Part shown: in pieces, positions 33,959 to 41,710 of the stretch
How the letters are laid out: each line of letters opens with the position of its first letter
How positions within the stretch are numbered: position 1 is the first letter of the stretch
Assembly (NCBI RefSeq): GCF_901686465.1
Contig: NZ_LR594487.1
Location: 654,894-718,893, forward strand
Length of the DNA: 64,000 bases
Reading direction: 5' to 3'
From: Halorubrum sp. DM2
GTDB taxonomy: Archaea > Halobacteriota > Halobacteria > Halobacteriales > Haloferacaceae
The notes under the pieces: model-generated
Told to the model about the DNA's origin: nothing
Databases searched by the model: none
What the model saw: the letters and a program-made list of their open reading frames with translations, nothing else
Made by a program: the position numbers and the translations under genes

Positions 33959-34657
33959 TTAATCGTCGCCGTCGATGTCGAGCGAGCGCTTCTCGCCGAG
34001 TTCCTGTTCGAGACTCCCGCGCTCCCAGCTCCTGACGGCGTCGCCCTCGACCTCGGCGCGGAGCTTCTCTTCGAGGAGGTTCACCGCGACGCTGTTCGCG
34101 CCTTCGGGGATGATCACGTCGGCGTGTTTCTTCGACGGCTCGATGAACTGCTCGTGCATCGGCTTCACCGTCGAGAGGTACTGGTCGATGACGCCCTCCA
34201 GGTCGCGGCCGCGGTCGATAACGTCCCGCCGGATCCGCCGCAAAATGCGCACGTCGGCGTCCGTCTCGACGAACAGCCGGAGGTCCATCATGTCGTTTAT
34301 CTCCTCGTCGTACAGCGCTAAGATCCCCTCTAACACGATGACGTCGGTCGGCTCGACGGTGATGCGCTCGTCTTTCCGGTTGTGAACCTCGAAGTCGTAC
34401 TGGGGCATCTGGACGGACTGGCCCTCAAGCAGGGATTCGAGGTGCTCTCGCAGCAGTTCCCACTCGAACGCCGAGGGGTGGTCGTAGTTGACCTCCTGCC
34501 GCTCCTCGAAGTCGAGGTGCGAGAGGTCCTCGTAGTAGTTGTCGAGCGGGATTCGAGTGACGCTGTCGCCGAGATCGCGGGTGACGAGCCGGGAGACCGT
34601 CGTCTTCCCAGCGCCCGTCCCGCCCGCGATCCCGATCACGAACGAGGGAATGGCCAT
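33959..34657 (-). CDS. udk: uridine kinase
   Basis: This 232-residue P-loop kinase has Walker A GIAGGTGAGKTT, the nucleoside-binding segment IPLDNYYEDLSHLDFEERQEVNYDHPSAFEW, VLEGILALYD, and the lid region RRIRRDVIDRGRDLEGVIDQY. It phosphorylates uridine/cytidine in pyrimidine salvage. ATG 34657 (MAIPSFVIG) starts right before the P-loop as usual for the family; an upstream in-frame extension is basic and unlike coding sequence. It is a few dozen bases from the repeat copy. Confidence 0.93.
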   Translation of the reverse strand: MAIPSFVIGIAGGTGAGKTTVSRLVTRDLGDSVTRIPLDNYYEDLSHLDFEERQEVNYDHPSAFEWELLREHLESLLEGQSVQMPQYDFEVHNRKDERITVEPTDVIVLEGILALYDEEINDMMDLRLFVETDADVRILRRIRRDVIDRGRDLEGVIDQYLSTVKPMHEQFIEPSKKHADVIIPEGANSVAVNLLEEKLRAEVEGDAVRSWERGSLEQELGEKRSLDIDGDD

Positions 34658-34913
34658 ACCGCCGTTCGAACGTCGGAGGGTTTGAACGCTCCCTTTTCGT
34701 CGTCCCGCCCTCCGCATCACTCGCCGCGTTCGACTCGCCGCGTTCAACTCGCCCGTAACTCCCGGAGAACTCCCGGACAACTCACGGACAACTCGGGCAA
34801 CTCTCTGAAGGTCTCGCGCCGTTTAGTGTGCGAATCGATCGCAAGAGTACGATCGGTGGCGGTATAACGGTATCGGGGGCAGCTTTTAGCCGATCGGAGC
34901 GAATTCGAGACGT

Positions 34914-35645
34914 ATGCGAACAGACACCACGGTCCGTGACGTGATGCACCGCGAATTTCTCGGCGTCAGCGAGTCGGACTCGCTCTCGGACGCGGCCGCG
35001 CTGCTGGTCGAAGAGGAGACGAACTGCGTGGTCGTCGTGCGCGGCGGCGACCCGGTCGGGCGGCTGGAGTCCCGCGACGCGCTCGACGCGCTGCTGGCGG
35101 CGACCGGAGGCGACACGGAAGCCGAGTCGGAGACGGATGTCGACGAGCGCACCGTCGGCGACGCGATGGGACCGCCGCTCCCGACGATGTCCCCGGACGA
35201 CTCCCTGACGGCGGTCGAGGAGCGCCTCGTCGCGGACGGGGCCGACCGCGTCGTCGCCGTCGACGAGGGAGAGGCGGTCGGCGTCGTGACGGACGGCGAC
35301 GTGCTCGCCGCGGGCGCGCCGCGAACGGGGGCCGACGGGTTCGGCGGCGAGACCCCGACCGGCGACCCCCGACGCGACGAGACGGTGGTCTCGACGGCCG
35401 CCGCGGCGGACTCCGACGCCGAACGAGGTGCCGGGGCGACGATCGATCCGGAGTCGGCGGCGGACCGCGCAGCGGCCGCCTCGCTGGACGGACCCCCTGA
35501 CGGTGACAGCGGGAGCGCCTCGCGGCCCGCGGAGACGCCGAGCGAGTCGTCGACGCAGGGCGTCTGCGAGAACTGCGGCGCGTTAGTCCCCGACCTCGTC
35601 AGCGCCAACGGGCAGGCGGTCTGCCCGAACTGCCGCGAGGTCTGA
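34914..35645 (+). CDS. CBS-domain protein with C-terminal zinc ribbon
   Basis: This 243-residue protein has two CBS domains (about residues 5-60 and 80-140; VRDVMHREFLGVSESDSLSDAAALLVEE and VGDAMGPPLPTMSPDDSLTAVEERL). A long acidic low-complexity linker follows, and the protein ends in a zinc ribbon CENCGALVPDLVSANGQAVCPNC. CBS pairs bind adenosine nucleotides; the zinc ribbon may contact nucleic acid or protein. A TTTTTAG box near 34881-34887 supports a leaderless start. Confidence 0.88.
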   Translation: MRTDTTVRDVMHREFLGVSESDSLSDAAALLVEEETNCVVVVRGGDPVGRLESRDALDALLAATGGDTEAESETDVDERTVGDAMGPPLPTMSPDDSLTAVEERLVADGADRVVAVDEGEAVGVVTDGDVLAAGAPRTGADGFGGETPTGDPRRDETVVSTAAAADSDAERGAGATIDPESAADRAAAASLDGPPDGDSGSASRPAETPSESSTQGVCENCGALVPDLVSANGQAVCPNCREV

Positions 35646-35725
35646 CCCGTCTCCGGACGACCGTTCTCCGAGCGATCGGTTCGCCGGTCGGCAGCCTCAA
35701 CACGCCGCGAGCCGAAGCCGGGCAC

Positions 35726-36274
35726 ATGGCCGCAACGGACCCCCGCATCGAGCCGGCGACCGCCGACGACGTCGACGCCGTCACCGACATGTGGGTAGCG
35801 CTCGCGGCCGGCCAGCGAGAGTACGGTTCCACGCTCCGCGCCGAGGCGAACCGCGCGACGGTCCGCGAGTGGGTCGCGCAGTCGGTCGTCACGGGCGACC
35901 TGCTCGTCGCGCGCGACCCGGGATCTGCGGCGGACTCCGAGGACGAAGCCGGTCTCGTCGGCTTCGTCGGCTTCTCGCTCGAACACGGCGGCTACGAGCG
36001 CGACGCCGTCCGCGGCACCGTCAGTAACCTCTTCGTGGTGCCGGAGCGGCGCGGCGAGAGGGTCGGAACGGCGCTGCTCGACGAGGCCGAGCGCGCGCTC
36101 CGCGACCGGGGGGCCGACCGCGTGGCGCTGGAGGCGCTCGCCGACAACGACCGCGCCCGGTCGTTCTACGCGGCGCGCGGCTACGACGCCCACCGCGTCG
36201 AACTGACGAAGCCGCTGGGCGACGAGAGCGATGGAGACGGGGCCGATGACGACGCGAGAGACGAAAGCGACTGA
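35726..36274 (+). CDS. GNAT-family N-acetyltransferase
   Basis: This 182-residue protein has the GNAT fold with the acetyl-CoA loop RRGERVGTALLDEAERALRDRGADRVALEAL and the end motif NDRARSFYAARGYDAHRVEL. The C-terminal 20 residues are acidic and low in complexity. The substrate is unknown. It is followed by tRNA-Thr. Confidence 0.88.
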   Translation: MAATDPRIEPATADDVDAVTDMWVALAAGQREYGSTLRAEANRATVREWVAQSVVTGDLLVARDPGSAADSEDEAGLVGFVGFSLEHGGYERDAVRGTVSNLFVVPERRGERVGTALLDEAERALRDRGADRVALEALADNDRARSFYAARGYDAHRVELTKPLGDESDGDGADDDARDESD

Positions 36275-36335
36275 CCCCGGCCGGGTTCGCGGAAAGCGAC
36301 ACGCACACATAGGAGGACCGAGTACGGCCGCACGC

Positions 36336-36409
36336 GCCAGGGGAGCATGGGCGGTTCATGCACTCGACTTGTAATCGAGACTTCCGGGGTTCAAATCCCT
36401 GCCCTGGCT
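36336..36409 (+). tRNA. tRNA-Thr (UGU)
   Basis: The 74-nt cloverleaf has acceptor stem GCCAGGG/CCCTGGC, D stem GCAT/ATGC, anticodon stem CTCGA/TCGAG with loop CTTGTAA (anticodon TGT), and T arm CGGGG-TTCAAAT-CCCTG. The discriminator base is T. No CCA is encoded and no intron is seen. Confidence 0.96.
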
Positions 36410-36473
36410 TGGATCCGCTCCGCGCTCGTTCTCACGGGCGTTTCTTAAGTATCCTCGACGCCCAACGGCGAAT

Positions 36474-36677
36474 ATGGACCCGTCGGACCGCGCGCTGCTC
36501 GGCGTGGCCGGAATCGTCGGCGCGCTCGTGCTGGCGGTCGCGTTCGCCGGCGGCTACCTCTTCGGCTTCGACGAGTCGGCGGCCCGCCCGATCCGGCTCC
36601 TCGCGGTCGAACCCCTCACGTGGATCGTGGTCGCCGCGCTCGTCGTCGCCGTCGTCGGCAACGCCTACATCGAGTGA
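36474..36677 (+). CDS. small two-helix membrane protein
   Basis: This 67-residue hydrophobic protein has two membrane helices (about residues 8-30 and 45-65) joined by a short loop with FDESAARP. No family function is known to me. A TTCTTAAG box near 36443-36450 is the likely promoter element. It stands alone between tRNA-Thr and a convergent stress-protein gene. Confidence 0.7.
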   Translation: MDPSDRALLGVAGIVGALVLAVAFAGGYLFGFDESAARPIRLLAVEPLTWIVVAALVVAVVGNAYIE

Positions 36678-36710
36678 GGGGGCGACGCTCGCGAGAGGGG
36701 CCGGAGGGGT

Positions 36711-37130
36711 TCACCGCACGACCGTGACCGGCACGGGCGACTTCTGGAACACCGTCTTCGCGACGTTGCCGACGAGCAGTCGGTCCGCGAGCGAACTGTT
36801 GTGCGTGCCTAAGACGACCGTGTCGAACCCCTCGGCGTGGTCGATGATACTGCGGGCGGGCCGGCCGACCGCGATGAGCGTCTCGACGGTCTTGTCGTGT
36901 TCGGCGGCGATCTCTTGGGCCCGCTTGAACACGGGTTCGGCCGCCTCGCGAACGCCGTCGTCGTCGTCGTCGGACAGGGCGAGCCCGGTCGCCTCGCCCA
37001 TCATCGGCGAGGCACCGCCGAGGACGTGGATCACGGTTATCTCGGCGTCGTCGTGCGCGTCGAGCGCGTACCGAAGCGCCTGCTCCGCGAGGTCAGATCC
37101 GTCCATCGCCACCAAGACGCGTTCGATCAT
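36711..37130 (-). CDS. universal stress protein (UspA family)
   Basis: This 139-residue UspA protein begins MIERVLVAMDGSDLAEQALRYALDAH and ends VVLGTHNSSLADRLLVGNVAKTVFQKSPVPVTVVR, with the GxxxxxxxxGN-S/T nucleotide-binding pattern. The start at 37130 is the family's normal beginning; the upstream in-frame stretch is rejected as non-coding. Confidence 0.92.
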   Translation of the reverse strand: MIERVLVAMDGSDLAEQALRYALDAHDDAEITVIHVLGGASPMMGEATGLALSDDDDDGVREAAEPVFKRAQEIAAEHDKTVETLIAVGRPARSIIDHAEGFDTVVLGTHNSSLADRLLVGNVAKTVFQKSPVPVTVVR

Positions 37131-37256
37131 GCCGGCGTTACACGGAGGAGTGTGATAAACGCTCGCACGCGAGGTCCCGAAGTCGCTTCCCGACTGCCGC
37201 CCAGCCGTCCACCGCTCAGCCGTCCACCGCTCAGCCTCGTCTCTCAACCGCGCCTC

Positions 37257-37781
37257 TCAGCCCTCGGCGTTCCCGTCGACATCTTCGATCGCTCGGACGA
37301 GCGCGTCGAGCGCAGTCTCGGCCGCGCCGCGCTTCACCGCGTCGCGGTCGCCGTCGAGGACGGCTCGCTCCGTCCGGACGAACGACTCCTCGGTGCCCCA
37401 CGGCGCGGCGTGCGCGACGCCGAAGTAGACGAGTCCCACTGGCTTCTCGTCGGTCCCGCCCGTCGGCCCGGCGATCCCGGTCGTCGCGACCGCCCAGTCC
37501 GCGTTCGCCCGGTCGCGCGCGCCGGCCGCCATCTCGCGCACGACCGGGTCGCTGACCGCGCCGCGAGCGTCGAGCGACTCGCGGGAGACGCCGAGCAGCT
37601 CCCGTTTCGCGTCGTAGGTGTAGGTCACGAACCCGCGGTCGAAGTAGGCGCTCGCGCCCGGAACGTCCGTCACCCGTGACCCGACGAGCCCGCCCGTGAG
37701 CGACTCCGCGGTCGCGAGCGTCTCGTCGCGGTCGCCGAGGAGCGCGTTCAGCCGCTCGGCGGGGTCCGTCGCGTCCTCCAT
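37257..37781 (-). CDS. CinA C-terminal (NMN deamidase, PncC-type) protein
   Basis: This 174-residue protein is a stand-alone CinA C-terminal domain: ATAESLTGGLVGSRVTDVPGASAYFDRGFVTYTYDAKRELLGV, then MAAGARDRANADWAVATTGIAGPTGGTDEKPVGLVYFGVA. The family deamidates nicotinamide mononucleotide to recycle it into NAD. The start at 37781 fits the family length of about 165 residues. It is divergent from the methyltransferase gene, 60 bp away. Confidence 0.92.
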   Translation of the reverse strand: MEDATDPAERLNALLGDRDETLATAESLTGGLVGSRVTDVPGASAYFDRGFVTYTYDAKRELLGVSRESLDARGAVSDPVVREMAAGARDRANADWAVATTGIAGPTGGTDEKPVGLVYFGVAHAAPWGTEESFVRTERAVLDGDRDAVKRGAAETALDALVRAIEDVDGNAEG

Positions 37782-37841
37782 GCCTCCCGCTCCGAGCGGC
37801 GCGCCCCTGAGGTTTACGCCCCGGCGCGTCGAAGGGCGACC

Positions 37842-38510
37842 GTGACCGACACCGACTGGGACGAGCGGTTCGCGTCGGGCGAGTACCCGCGCGCGCCGGA
37901 GCCGTCCCCCGTGCTCCGCGCCTACGAGCCGTCCGTACCCGACGGCCGCGCGCTCGACGTCGCCGCCGGAACCGGCCGCAACGCGGTGTTCCTCGCCGAC
38001 CGCGGCCGCGAGGTCGACGCGCTCGACGCCTCCGCGGAAGGACTCGAAATCCTCCGCGAGCGCGCCGCGGAACGCGGGATCGGCGATCGAGTCGAGACGA
38101 TTCAGGCCGACGCCTCGACGCACGAGTTCCCGGCGGAGACCTACGACGTGATCGCGATGAGCTACTTCCACGCGCTCGACCGGTTCGCCGACCTGATCGA
38201 GTCGCTCGCGCCGGACGGGTACCTCTTCGTCGAGGGACACCTGCGGTCGGCGGACGCGTCGTCCGGGCCGAGCGGAGACCGGTACCGCTACGCGGCGAAC
38301 GAACTGCTCCGCGCCGGGATGGGACTGAGCGTGCGCTACTACGACGAGACGACGACGGAGCGGCCGGACGGTCGACGTCGGGCCACGGCCCGACTGCTCG
38401 CGCAGAAGTCGACCGGCGGTCGGCAGTCGTATCCGCAGCGCCCGGGCGTACCGGAGCGGTGGCCGGGCGGCGACGCCGACTCGACCGCCGAAAACGAGCG
38501 AGACCCGTGA
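37842..38510 (+). CDS. class I SAM-dependent methyltransferase
   Basis: This 222-residue Rossmann methyltransferase has motif I LDVAAGTGRNAVFLADRG, an acidic residue after the second strand (EVDALDAS), and VIAMSYFHALDRFADLIESLAPDGYLFVEGH for motifs II-III. It resembles TehB/UbiE-like small-molecule methyltransferases; the substrate is not evident. The start is GTG at 37842. Its TGA overlaps the GTG of the next gene (GTGA), so the two are coupled. Confidence 0.88.
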   Translation: MTDTDWDERFASGEYPRAPEPSPVLRAYEPSVPDGRALDVAAGTGRNAVFLADRGREVDALDASAEGLEILRERAAERGIGDRVETIQADASTHEFPAETYDVIAMSYFHALDRFADLIESLAPDGYLFVEGHLRSADASSGPSGDRYRYAANELLRAGMGLSVRYYDETTTERPDGRRRATARLLAQKSTGGRQSYPQRPGVPERWPGGDADSTAENERDP

Positions 38511-39070
38511 GCGACGAGGCCACCGGGTCCTCGGCGTCGCCCGCGGCGGTCCTCCGGTCGCTCGTCGCGAACGCGGTCGACGCCGAACCCGCGAGCCTCG
38601 ACGACCGGATCGAGGTCGTCGAACGCGGGGCCGGAGCGACGGACGCGGAGGACGCCGCGCCCCCAGACGAACGGCTCGCGGAGCTAGTCGGCGCGGCCGA
38701 GAGCGTCGTCGCCGTCGTCCCGCGATTCGACGCCGATCTCGCCCGGCGACTGAACGCGTCGCTGTCGTCGTCCGGGACCGTCCCGAGCGACGTCCGAGTG
38801 GTGTTCACGGACGCGGCGGGCGACCGCCTCGCCGGGGCGACCGGTCCCGTCGTCCGGCGCGCCCTCTCCGAGCGCGGGGTCGACGCCTACCGGCACGACG
38901 GCGAGTCGCCGGTCGCGGTGGTCCTCGCGGACGACCGCGCCGCGGTCGGACTGACCGACGGCGACGGGATCTCGGCGCTGCTGTGGACGGACGCGCCGGC
39001 GGTCCGCGAGTGGGCGGCCGCGACGTGCGCACGCTACCTCGACGCGGCCGAGCCGGTGACGGAGGGGTGA
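38507..39070 (+). CDS. uncharacterised protein coupled to the methyltransferase
   Basis: This 187-residue protein starts at GTG 38507, overlapping the methyltransferase stop by 4 bp. Its first half is acidic and helical. The second half (RLNASLSSSGTVPSDVRVVFTDAAGDRL through VVLADDRAAVGLTDGDGISALLWTDAPAVREWAAATCARYL) resembles the effector-like C-termini of haloarchaeal regulators, but no HTH is visible. It may be a sensor without a DNA-binding part. Function unknown. Confidence 0.7.
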   Translation: MSDEATGSSASPAAVLRSLVANAVDAEPASLDDRIEVVERGAGATDAEDAAPPDERLAELVGAAESVVAVVPRFDADLARRLNASLSSSGTVPSDVRVVFTDAAGDRLAGATGPVVRRALSERGVDAYRHDGESPVAVVLADDRAAVGLTDGDGISALLWTDAPAVREWAAATCARYLDAAEPVTEG

Positions 39071-39139
39071 GCAGGTCTCGTCCGTGCGAACCGCGTCGGT
39101 CTCCCGACCGCTTTTGAGGGTCGCCGTCGAAGGACGCGT

Positions 39140-39400
39140 ATGAAAGCGCTACTGCTGTTGGTGGCCGGGATCGGCGGACTGCTCGAAGCCGTCGCGCCGC
39201 GGCGCGCGGTCGCGGTCTGGACGCGCGCGCTCTACCGGAACGCGGGCGAGGCGGAGCCGCGGGAGTGGGTGTACGCGGCCGCGAAGGCCGAGGGGGCGCT
39301 GGTGGCCGCGGGCGCGCTCGTCGGGCTGTTCCGGCTCGCGACCGACGACGACGAGGTGCCGGAAGCGGGGGACGCGGACGAGCCCGACGGTTCGGCGTAG
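39140..39400 (+). CDS. small membrane-associated protein
   Basis: This 86-residue protein has an N-terminal hydrophobic helix (LLLLVAGIGGLLEAVAP) and a second one (GALVAAGALVGLFRLA), with basic residues between them and an acidic tail. No function is recognised. It is the last intact gene before the composite element. Confidence 0.65.
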   Translation: MKALLLLVAGIGGLLEAVAPRRAVAVWTRALYRNAGEAEPREWVYAAAKAEGALVAAGALVGLFRLATDDDEVPEAGDADEPDGSA

Positions 39401-39563
39401 GTGGGATCGGAGATCGGACGCAAACGAGATCGAGGGGCAGAGACGGAGTCGACGGGGGATCAGTGGCTCTGTTGAAATCATGGAAACGTGATAGGTTCTG
39501 TTCTCCCGTGCGGTCAATACAATATATTCGAGTAAGACATCGGGTCTCACCCTGTAGAGATCT

Positions 39564-40016
39564 TCAGGGTGAGCCGACGTTGTTATGACGCTGTGTGAGG
39601 TATGCGGTCGCTCCAAATAACGTAGCAACGTAGATTAATGGGGTAACGAGTCCAAATACGTGAATGGCCGCAACGAAATAATACAGCGGCTTGGAAGGGT
39701 TCCAGCCGTTCTCGTTCTGATTCAACGCACGAACGTCCATGATCAGACTCACCGAGAATAGCGGCACCAACAATCCACCGACGAAAACCAGTCCGATACC
39801 AGTAATGACGGAGAGGAGCGGGAATCCAGCTTCGGCTCCAAAATGGGCAATCCACACGACTGCTGTGAGAATCGGAACGACTACAACGCCATACCACCAG
39901 TTAGATTCTGGCACTGTTCCTTGTTTGAGTGAAACGCCGCAGTTCAAAAATTGTTCGCCAGCTAATGCTGTCTGCTGAATTTGAACCCTACATCTTGTAC
40001 GGTGTCCGAACATCAT
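39564..40016 (-). CDS. cargo membrane protein of the composite element
   Basis: This protein of up to 150 residues has three to four membrane helices, with VVVVPILTAVVWIAHFG, FPLLSVITGIGLVFVGGLLVPLFSVSLIMDVRAL, and LYYFVAAIHVFGLVTPLIYVATLFGATAYL. The pattern DxRAL...W.P...LYYF and the final LTQRHNNVG is that of a common haloarchaeal small membrane protein family without known function. Base composition is much lower in GC than the neighbouring genes, consistent with transfer. The first ~35 residues may be untranslated, since they lack family character. It lies between two element ends. Confidence 0.72.
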   Translation of the reverse strand: MMFGHRTRCRVQIQQTALAGEQFLNCGVSLKQGTVPESNWWYGVVVVPILTAVVWIAHFGAEAGFPLLSVITGIGLVFVGGLLVPLFSVSLIMDVRALNQNENGWNPSKPLYYFVAAIHVFGLVTPLIYVATLFGATAYLTQRHNNVGSP

Positions 40017-40137
40017 CTGAGACTGGTAGGACTTCCGACGGTCGATAAGCAGGTTTCATGGACCGGCTGTTTCAGGCGAGAATCTATCTGAAGAAGAGAT
40101 TTTTATAAAGCCTCTCGTATATAAATCGCTGATCGAT

Positions 40138-40396
40138 ACGAACACCGCCGAAGCCCCAGTCGCGAGGCGGGCGCACGCTCGCTGTGCTCCTCGTCGCTCG
40201 CTTCACTCGCTCCTGCGGTGCTTGCTTCGCCTGCGCCCGCCTCGCGACTGCCCCTTCGAGTCCCGCCCAACCGCAACCGCAGCCTCACACCTCCCCAGCC
40301 TCGTCGGCGGCTCCCGTTGGTCGCCGCCGACTCCCTCGCGCGGTGCTCCTCGCGGTCGCCGAGGGCGACCGCTCGGAGGCACGCGCCACCGCACCG
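40138..40396 (+). repeat. GC-rich dispersed repeat, copy 3
   Basis: It starts ACGAACACCGCCGAAGCCCC-AG and ends GGAGGCACGCGCCACCGCAC, sharing the body with copies 2 and 4. It is preceded by TATATAAATCGC, a TATA-like stretch also seen at the other copies. It lies inside composite element D next to its right end. The open frames across it are artefacts. Confidence 0.8.
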
Positions 40397-40471
40397 CAGA
40401 TCGGTCGCTGTTCTTCCTGTACTGAGCGATTAAGGGAAGTATCAACTAATAAGAATTTCAACAAAGCCGGA

Positions 40472-41113
40472 TCAGTCGTTCGCGGGGTCCGCCTCGGCCC
40501 CCTCAAACGGTCGCTCCTCCTCGGGTCGCTCTCCGGTCAACAGGACGTGGCAGTCGCGACACCGCGCCTCGTAGGACTCCTCCGCGCCGACGAGGATCGT
40601 CGGGTCGTCGACGTGGGCCGGTTCGCCCTCGATGAGCCGCTGGTTCCGAGAGGCCGGCTCCCCGCAGACCGAGCAGATCGCCTGTAGCTTGTCGACGTAC
40701 TCGGCGGTCGCCATCAGCTGCGGCAGCGGCTCGAACGGCTCCCCGCGGAACGTCTGGTCGGTGCCCGAGACGATCACCCTGGTTCCGCGGTCCGCGAGGG
40801 TGTTACAGACCTCGATGAGCGCGTTCGAGAAGAAGTTCGCCTCGTCGATCGCGACCACCTCGGCGGGGTCGTCGTCGAGGATGTCGAGCGGGCCGTCGCC
40901 CTCGTTGTCGACGACGGTCGCCTCCCACTGTCGGCCGGTGTGGCTGCCGATCGTCGCCTCCCCGTAGCGGTCGTCGACCGCGGGCGTGTAGACGGCGACC
41001 GACTGACCGGCGATCTCCGAGCGCCGGAGCCGGCGGAGCAGCTCCTCCGTCTTGCCCGAGAACATCGACCCCGAAATGACCTCGATCCAGCCGGATCGAG
41101 TGATGGCGTGCAT
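40472..41113 (-). CDS. tdk: thymidine kinase
   Basis: This 213-residue type II thymidine kinase has the P-loop ISGSMFSGKTEELLRRLRR, the DEANFFSNALIEVCNTLADRG block, the lasso-region sequence MATAEYVDKLQAICSVCGEPASRNQRL and the zinc cysteines CSVC and CRDC. It salvages thymidine. The TGA stop (40474-40472) lies inside the 8-bp target duplication of element D, so the element inserted exactly at the 3' end and left the reading frame intact. Confidence 0.94.
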   Translation of the reverse strand: MHAITRSGWIEVISGSMFSGKTEELLRRLRRSEIAGQSVAVYTPAVDDRYGEATIGSHTGRQWEATVVDNEGDGPLDILDDDPAEVVAIDEANFFSNALIEVCNTLADRGTRVIVSGTDQTFRGEPFEPLPQLMATAEYVDKLQAICSVCGEPASRNQRLIEGEPAHVDDPTILVGAEESYEARCRDCHVLLTGERPEEERPFEGAEADPAND

Positions 41114-41170
41114 ACCCGATCGGGCCGGAGCCAGCGACTAAACCGTTTCTCTCCGGGCGCGGGCGGCGAG

Positions 41171-41626
41171 CTAGACGCCGGTCGCCACTCCGACGACCGC
41201 GGCCGCGACGAGGACGTACGTCGCCGCGGAGACCGCCCAGTCCCGGCGGATCGGACCGAGCCGCTGCCGCGGGAGGCCGGACGCCCGGGGGAGCGGGACG
41301 AGCGCGAAGAAGCCGACCATCAGCGCGAGCAGCGCGACGCCCGCGACGGCGAGGGTCACGAGGGGACCGAGGCCGAGAAGCGATCCGACCGCGGCGACGA
41401 GACCGACGAACAGCAGCCCCGAGCCGCCGCCGGCGACGTAGTGGACCCACGTCGCCAGCCGCTCCGGCGCGTCGTCGACCGGAGTGTCGGTGAGCACGCC
41501 CGCGGCGACCTTCGGTGCGGTCGTCCCCTCGGGGAGCCGCGCCATCGCCACGTCCATCGCGAGCGTCGCGACGAGCCCGACGACCGGGCCGAGGGCGAGA
41601 CCGGCGAGCAGCGAGAGCGTCGTCAT
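41171..41626 (-). CDS. four-helix membrane protein
   Basis: This 151-residue protein has four predicted membrane helices with a conserved-looking polar segment DVAMARLPEGTTAPKVAAGVLTDTPVDDAPERLATWVHYVAGGGSG. No function is known to me. It lies 57 bp upstream of tdk on the same strand and may be cotranscribed with it. Confidence 0.75.
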   Translation of the reverse strand: MTTLSLLAGLALGPVVGLVATLAMDVAMARLPEGTTAPKVAAGVLTDTPVDDAPERLATWVHYVAGGGSGLLFVGLVAAVGSLLGLGPLVTLAVAGVALLALMVGFFALVPLPRASGLPRQRLGPIRRDWAVSAATYVLVAAAVVGVATGV

Positions 41627-41710
41627 TGCGAGATCACACGGTCGGAAGGGGTTTCACTCCGTCGACCGGGGAGCCCGACTTCGGGGACGAGATCCGGCGG
41701 GCGAGCGCCC

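Larger units (their letters stand above)
39465..40468. mobile_element. 1,004-bp composite element with IS6-like ends (copy D)
   Basis: The outer ends are GGCTCTGTTGAAATCA and the complement of GGCTTTGTTGAAATTC, flanked by an exact 8-bp direct repeat GGATCAGT (39457-39464 and 40469-40476). Both outer ends resemble the right-end type of copies A and C. An inverted left-end sequence (GGCTTTATAAAAATC then TTCAGATAGATTCTCGCCTG on the minus strand) lies inside at about 40112-40055. The element holds a membrane-protein gene, that inner left end and a GC-rich repeat copy, but no transposase. Confidence 0.88.

Noticed and set aside
33605-34321. 238-codon frame across the GC-rich repeat and uridine kinase
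   Set aside because: The first half is the dispersed repeat and the second half is antisense to udk.
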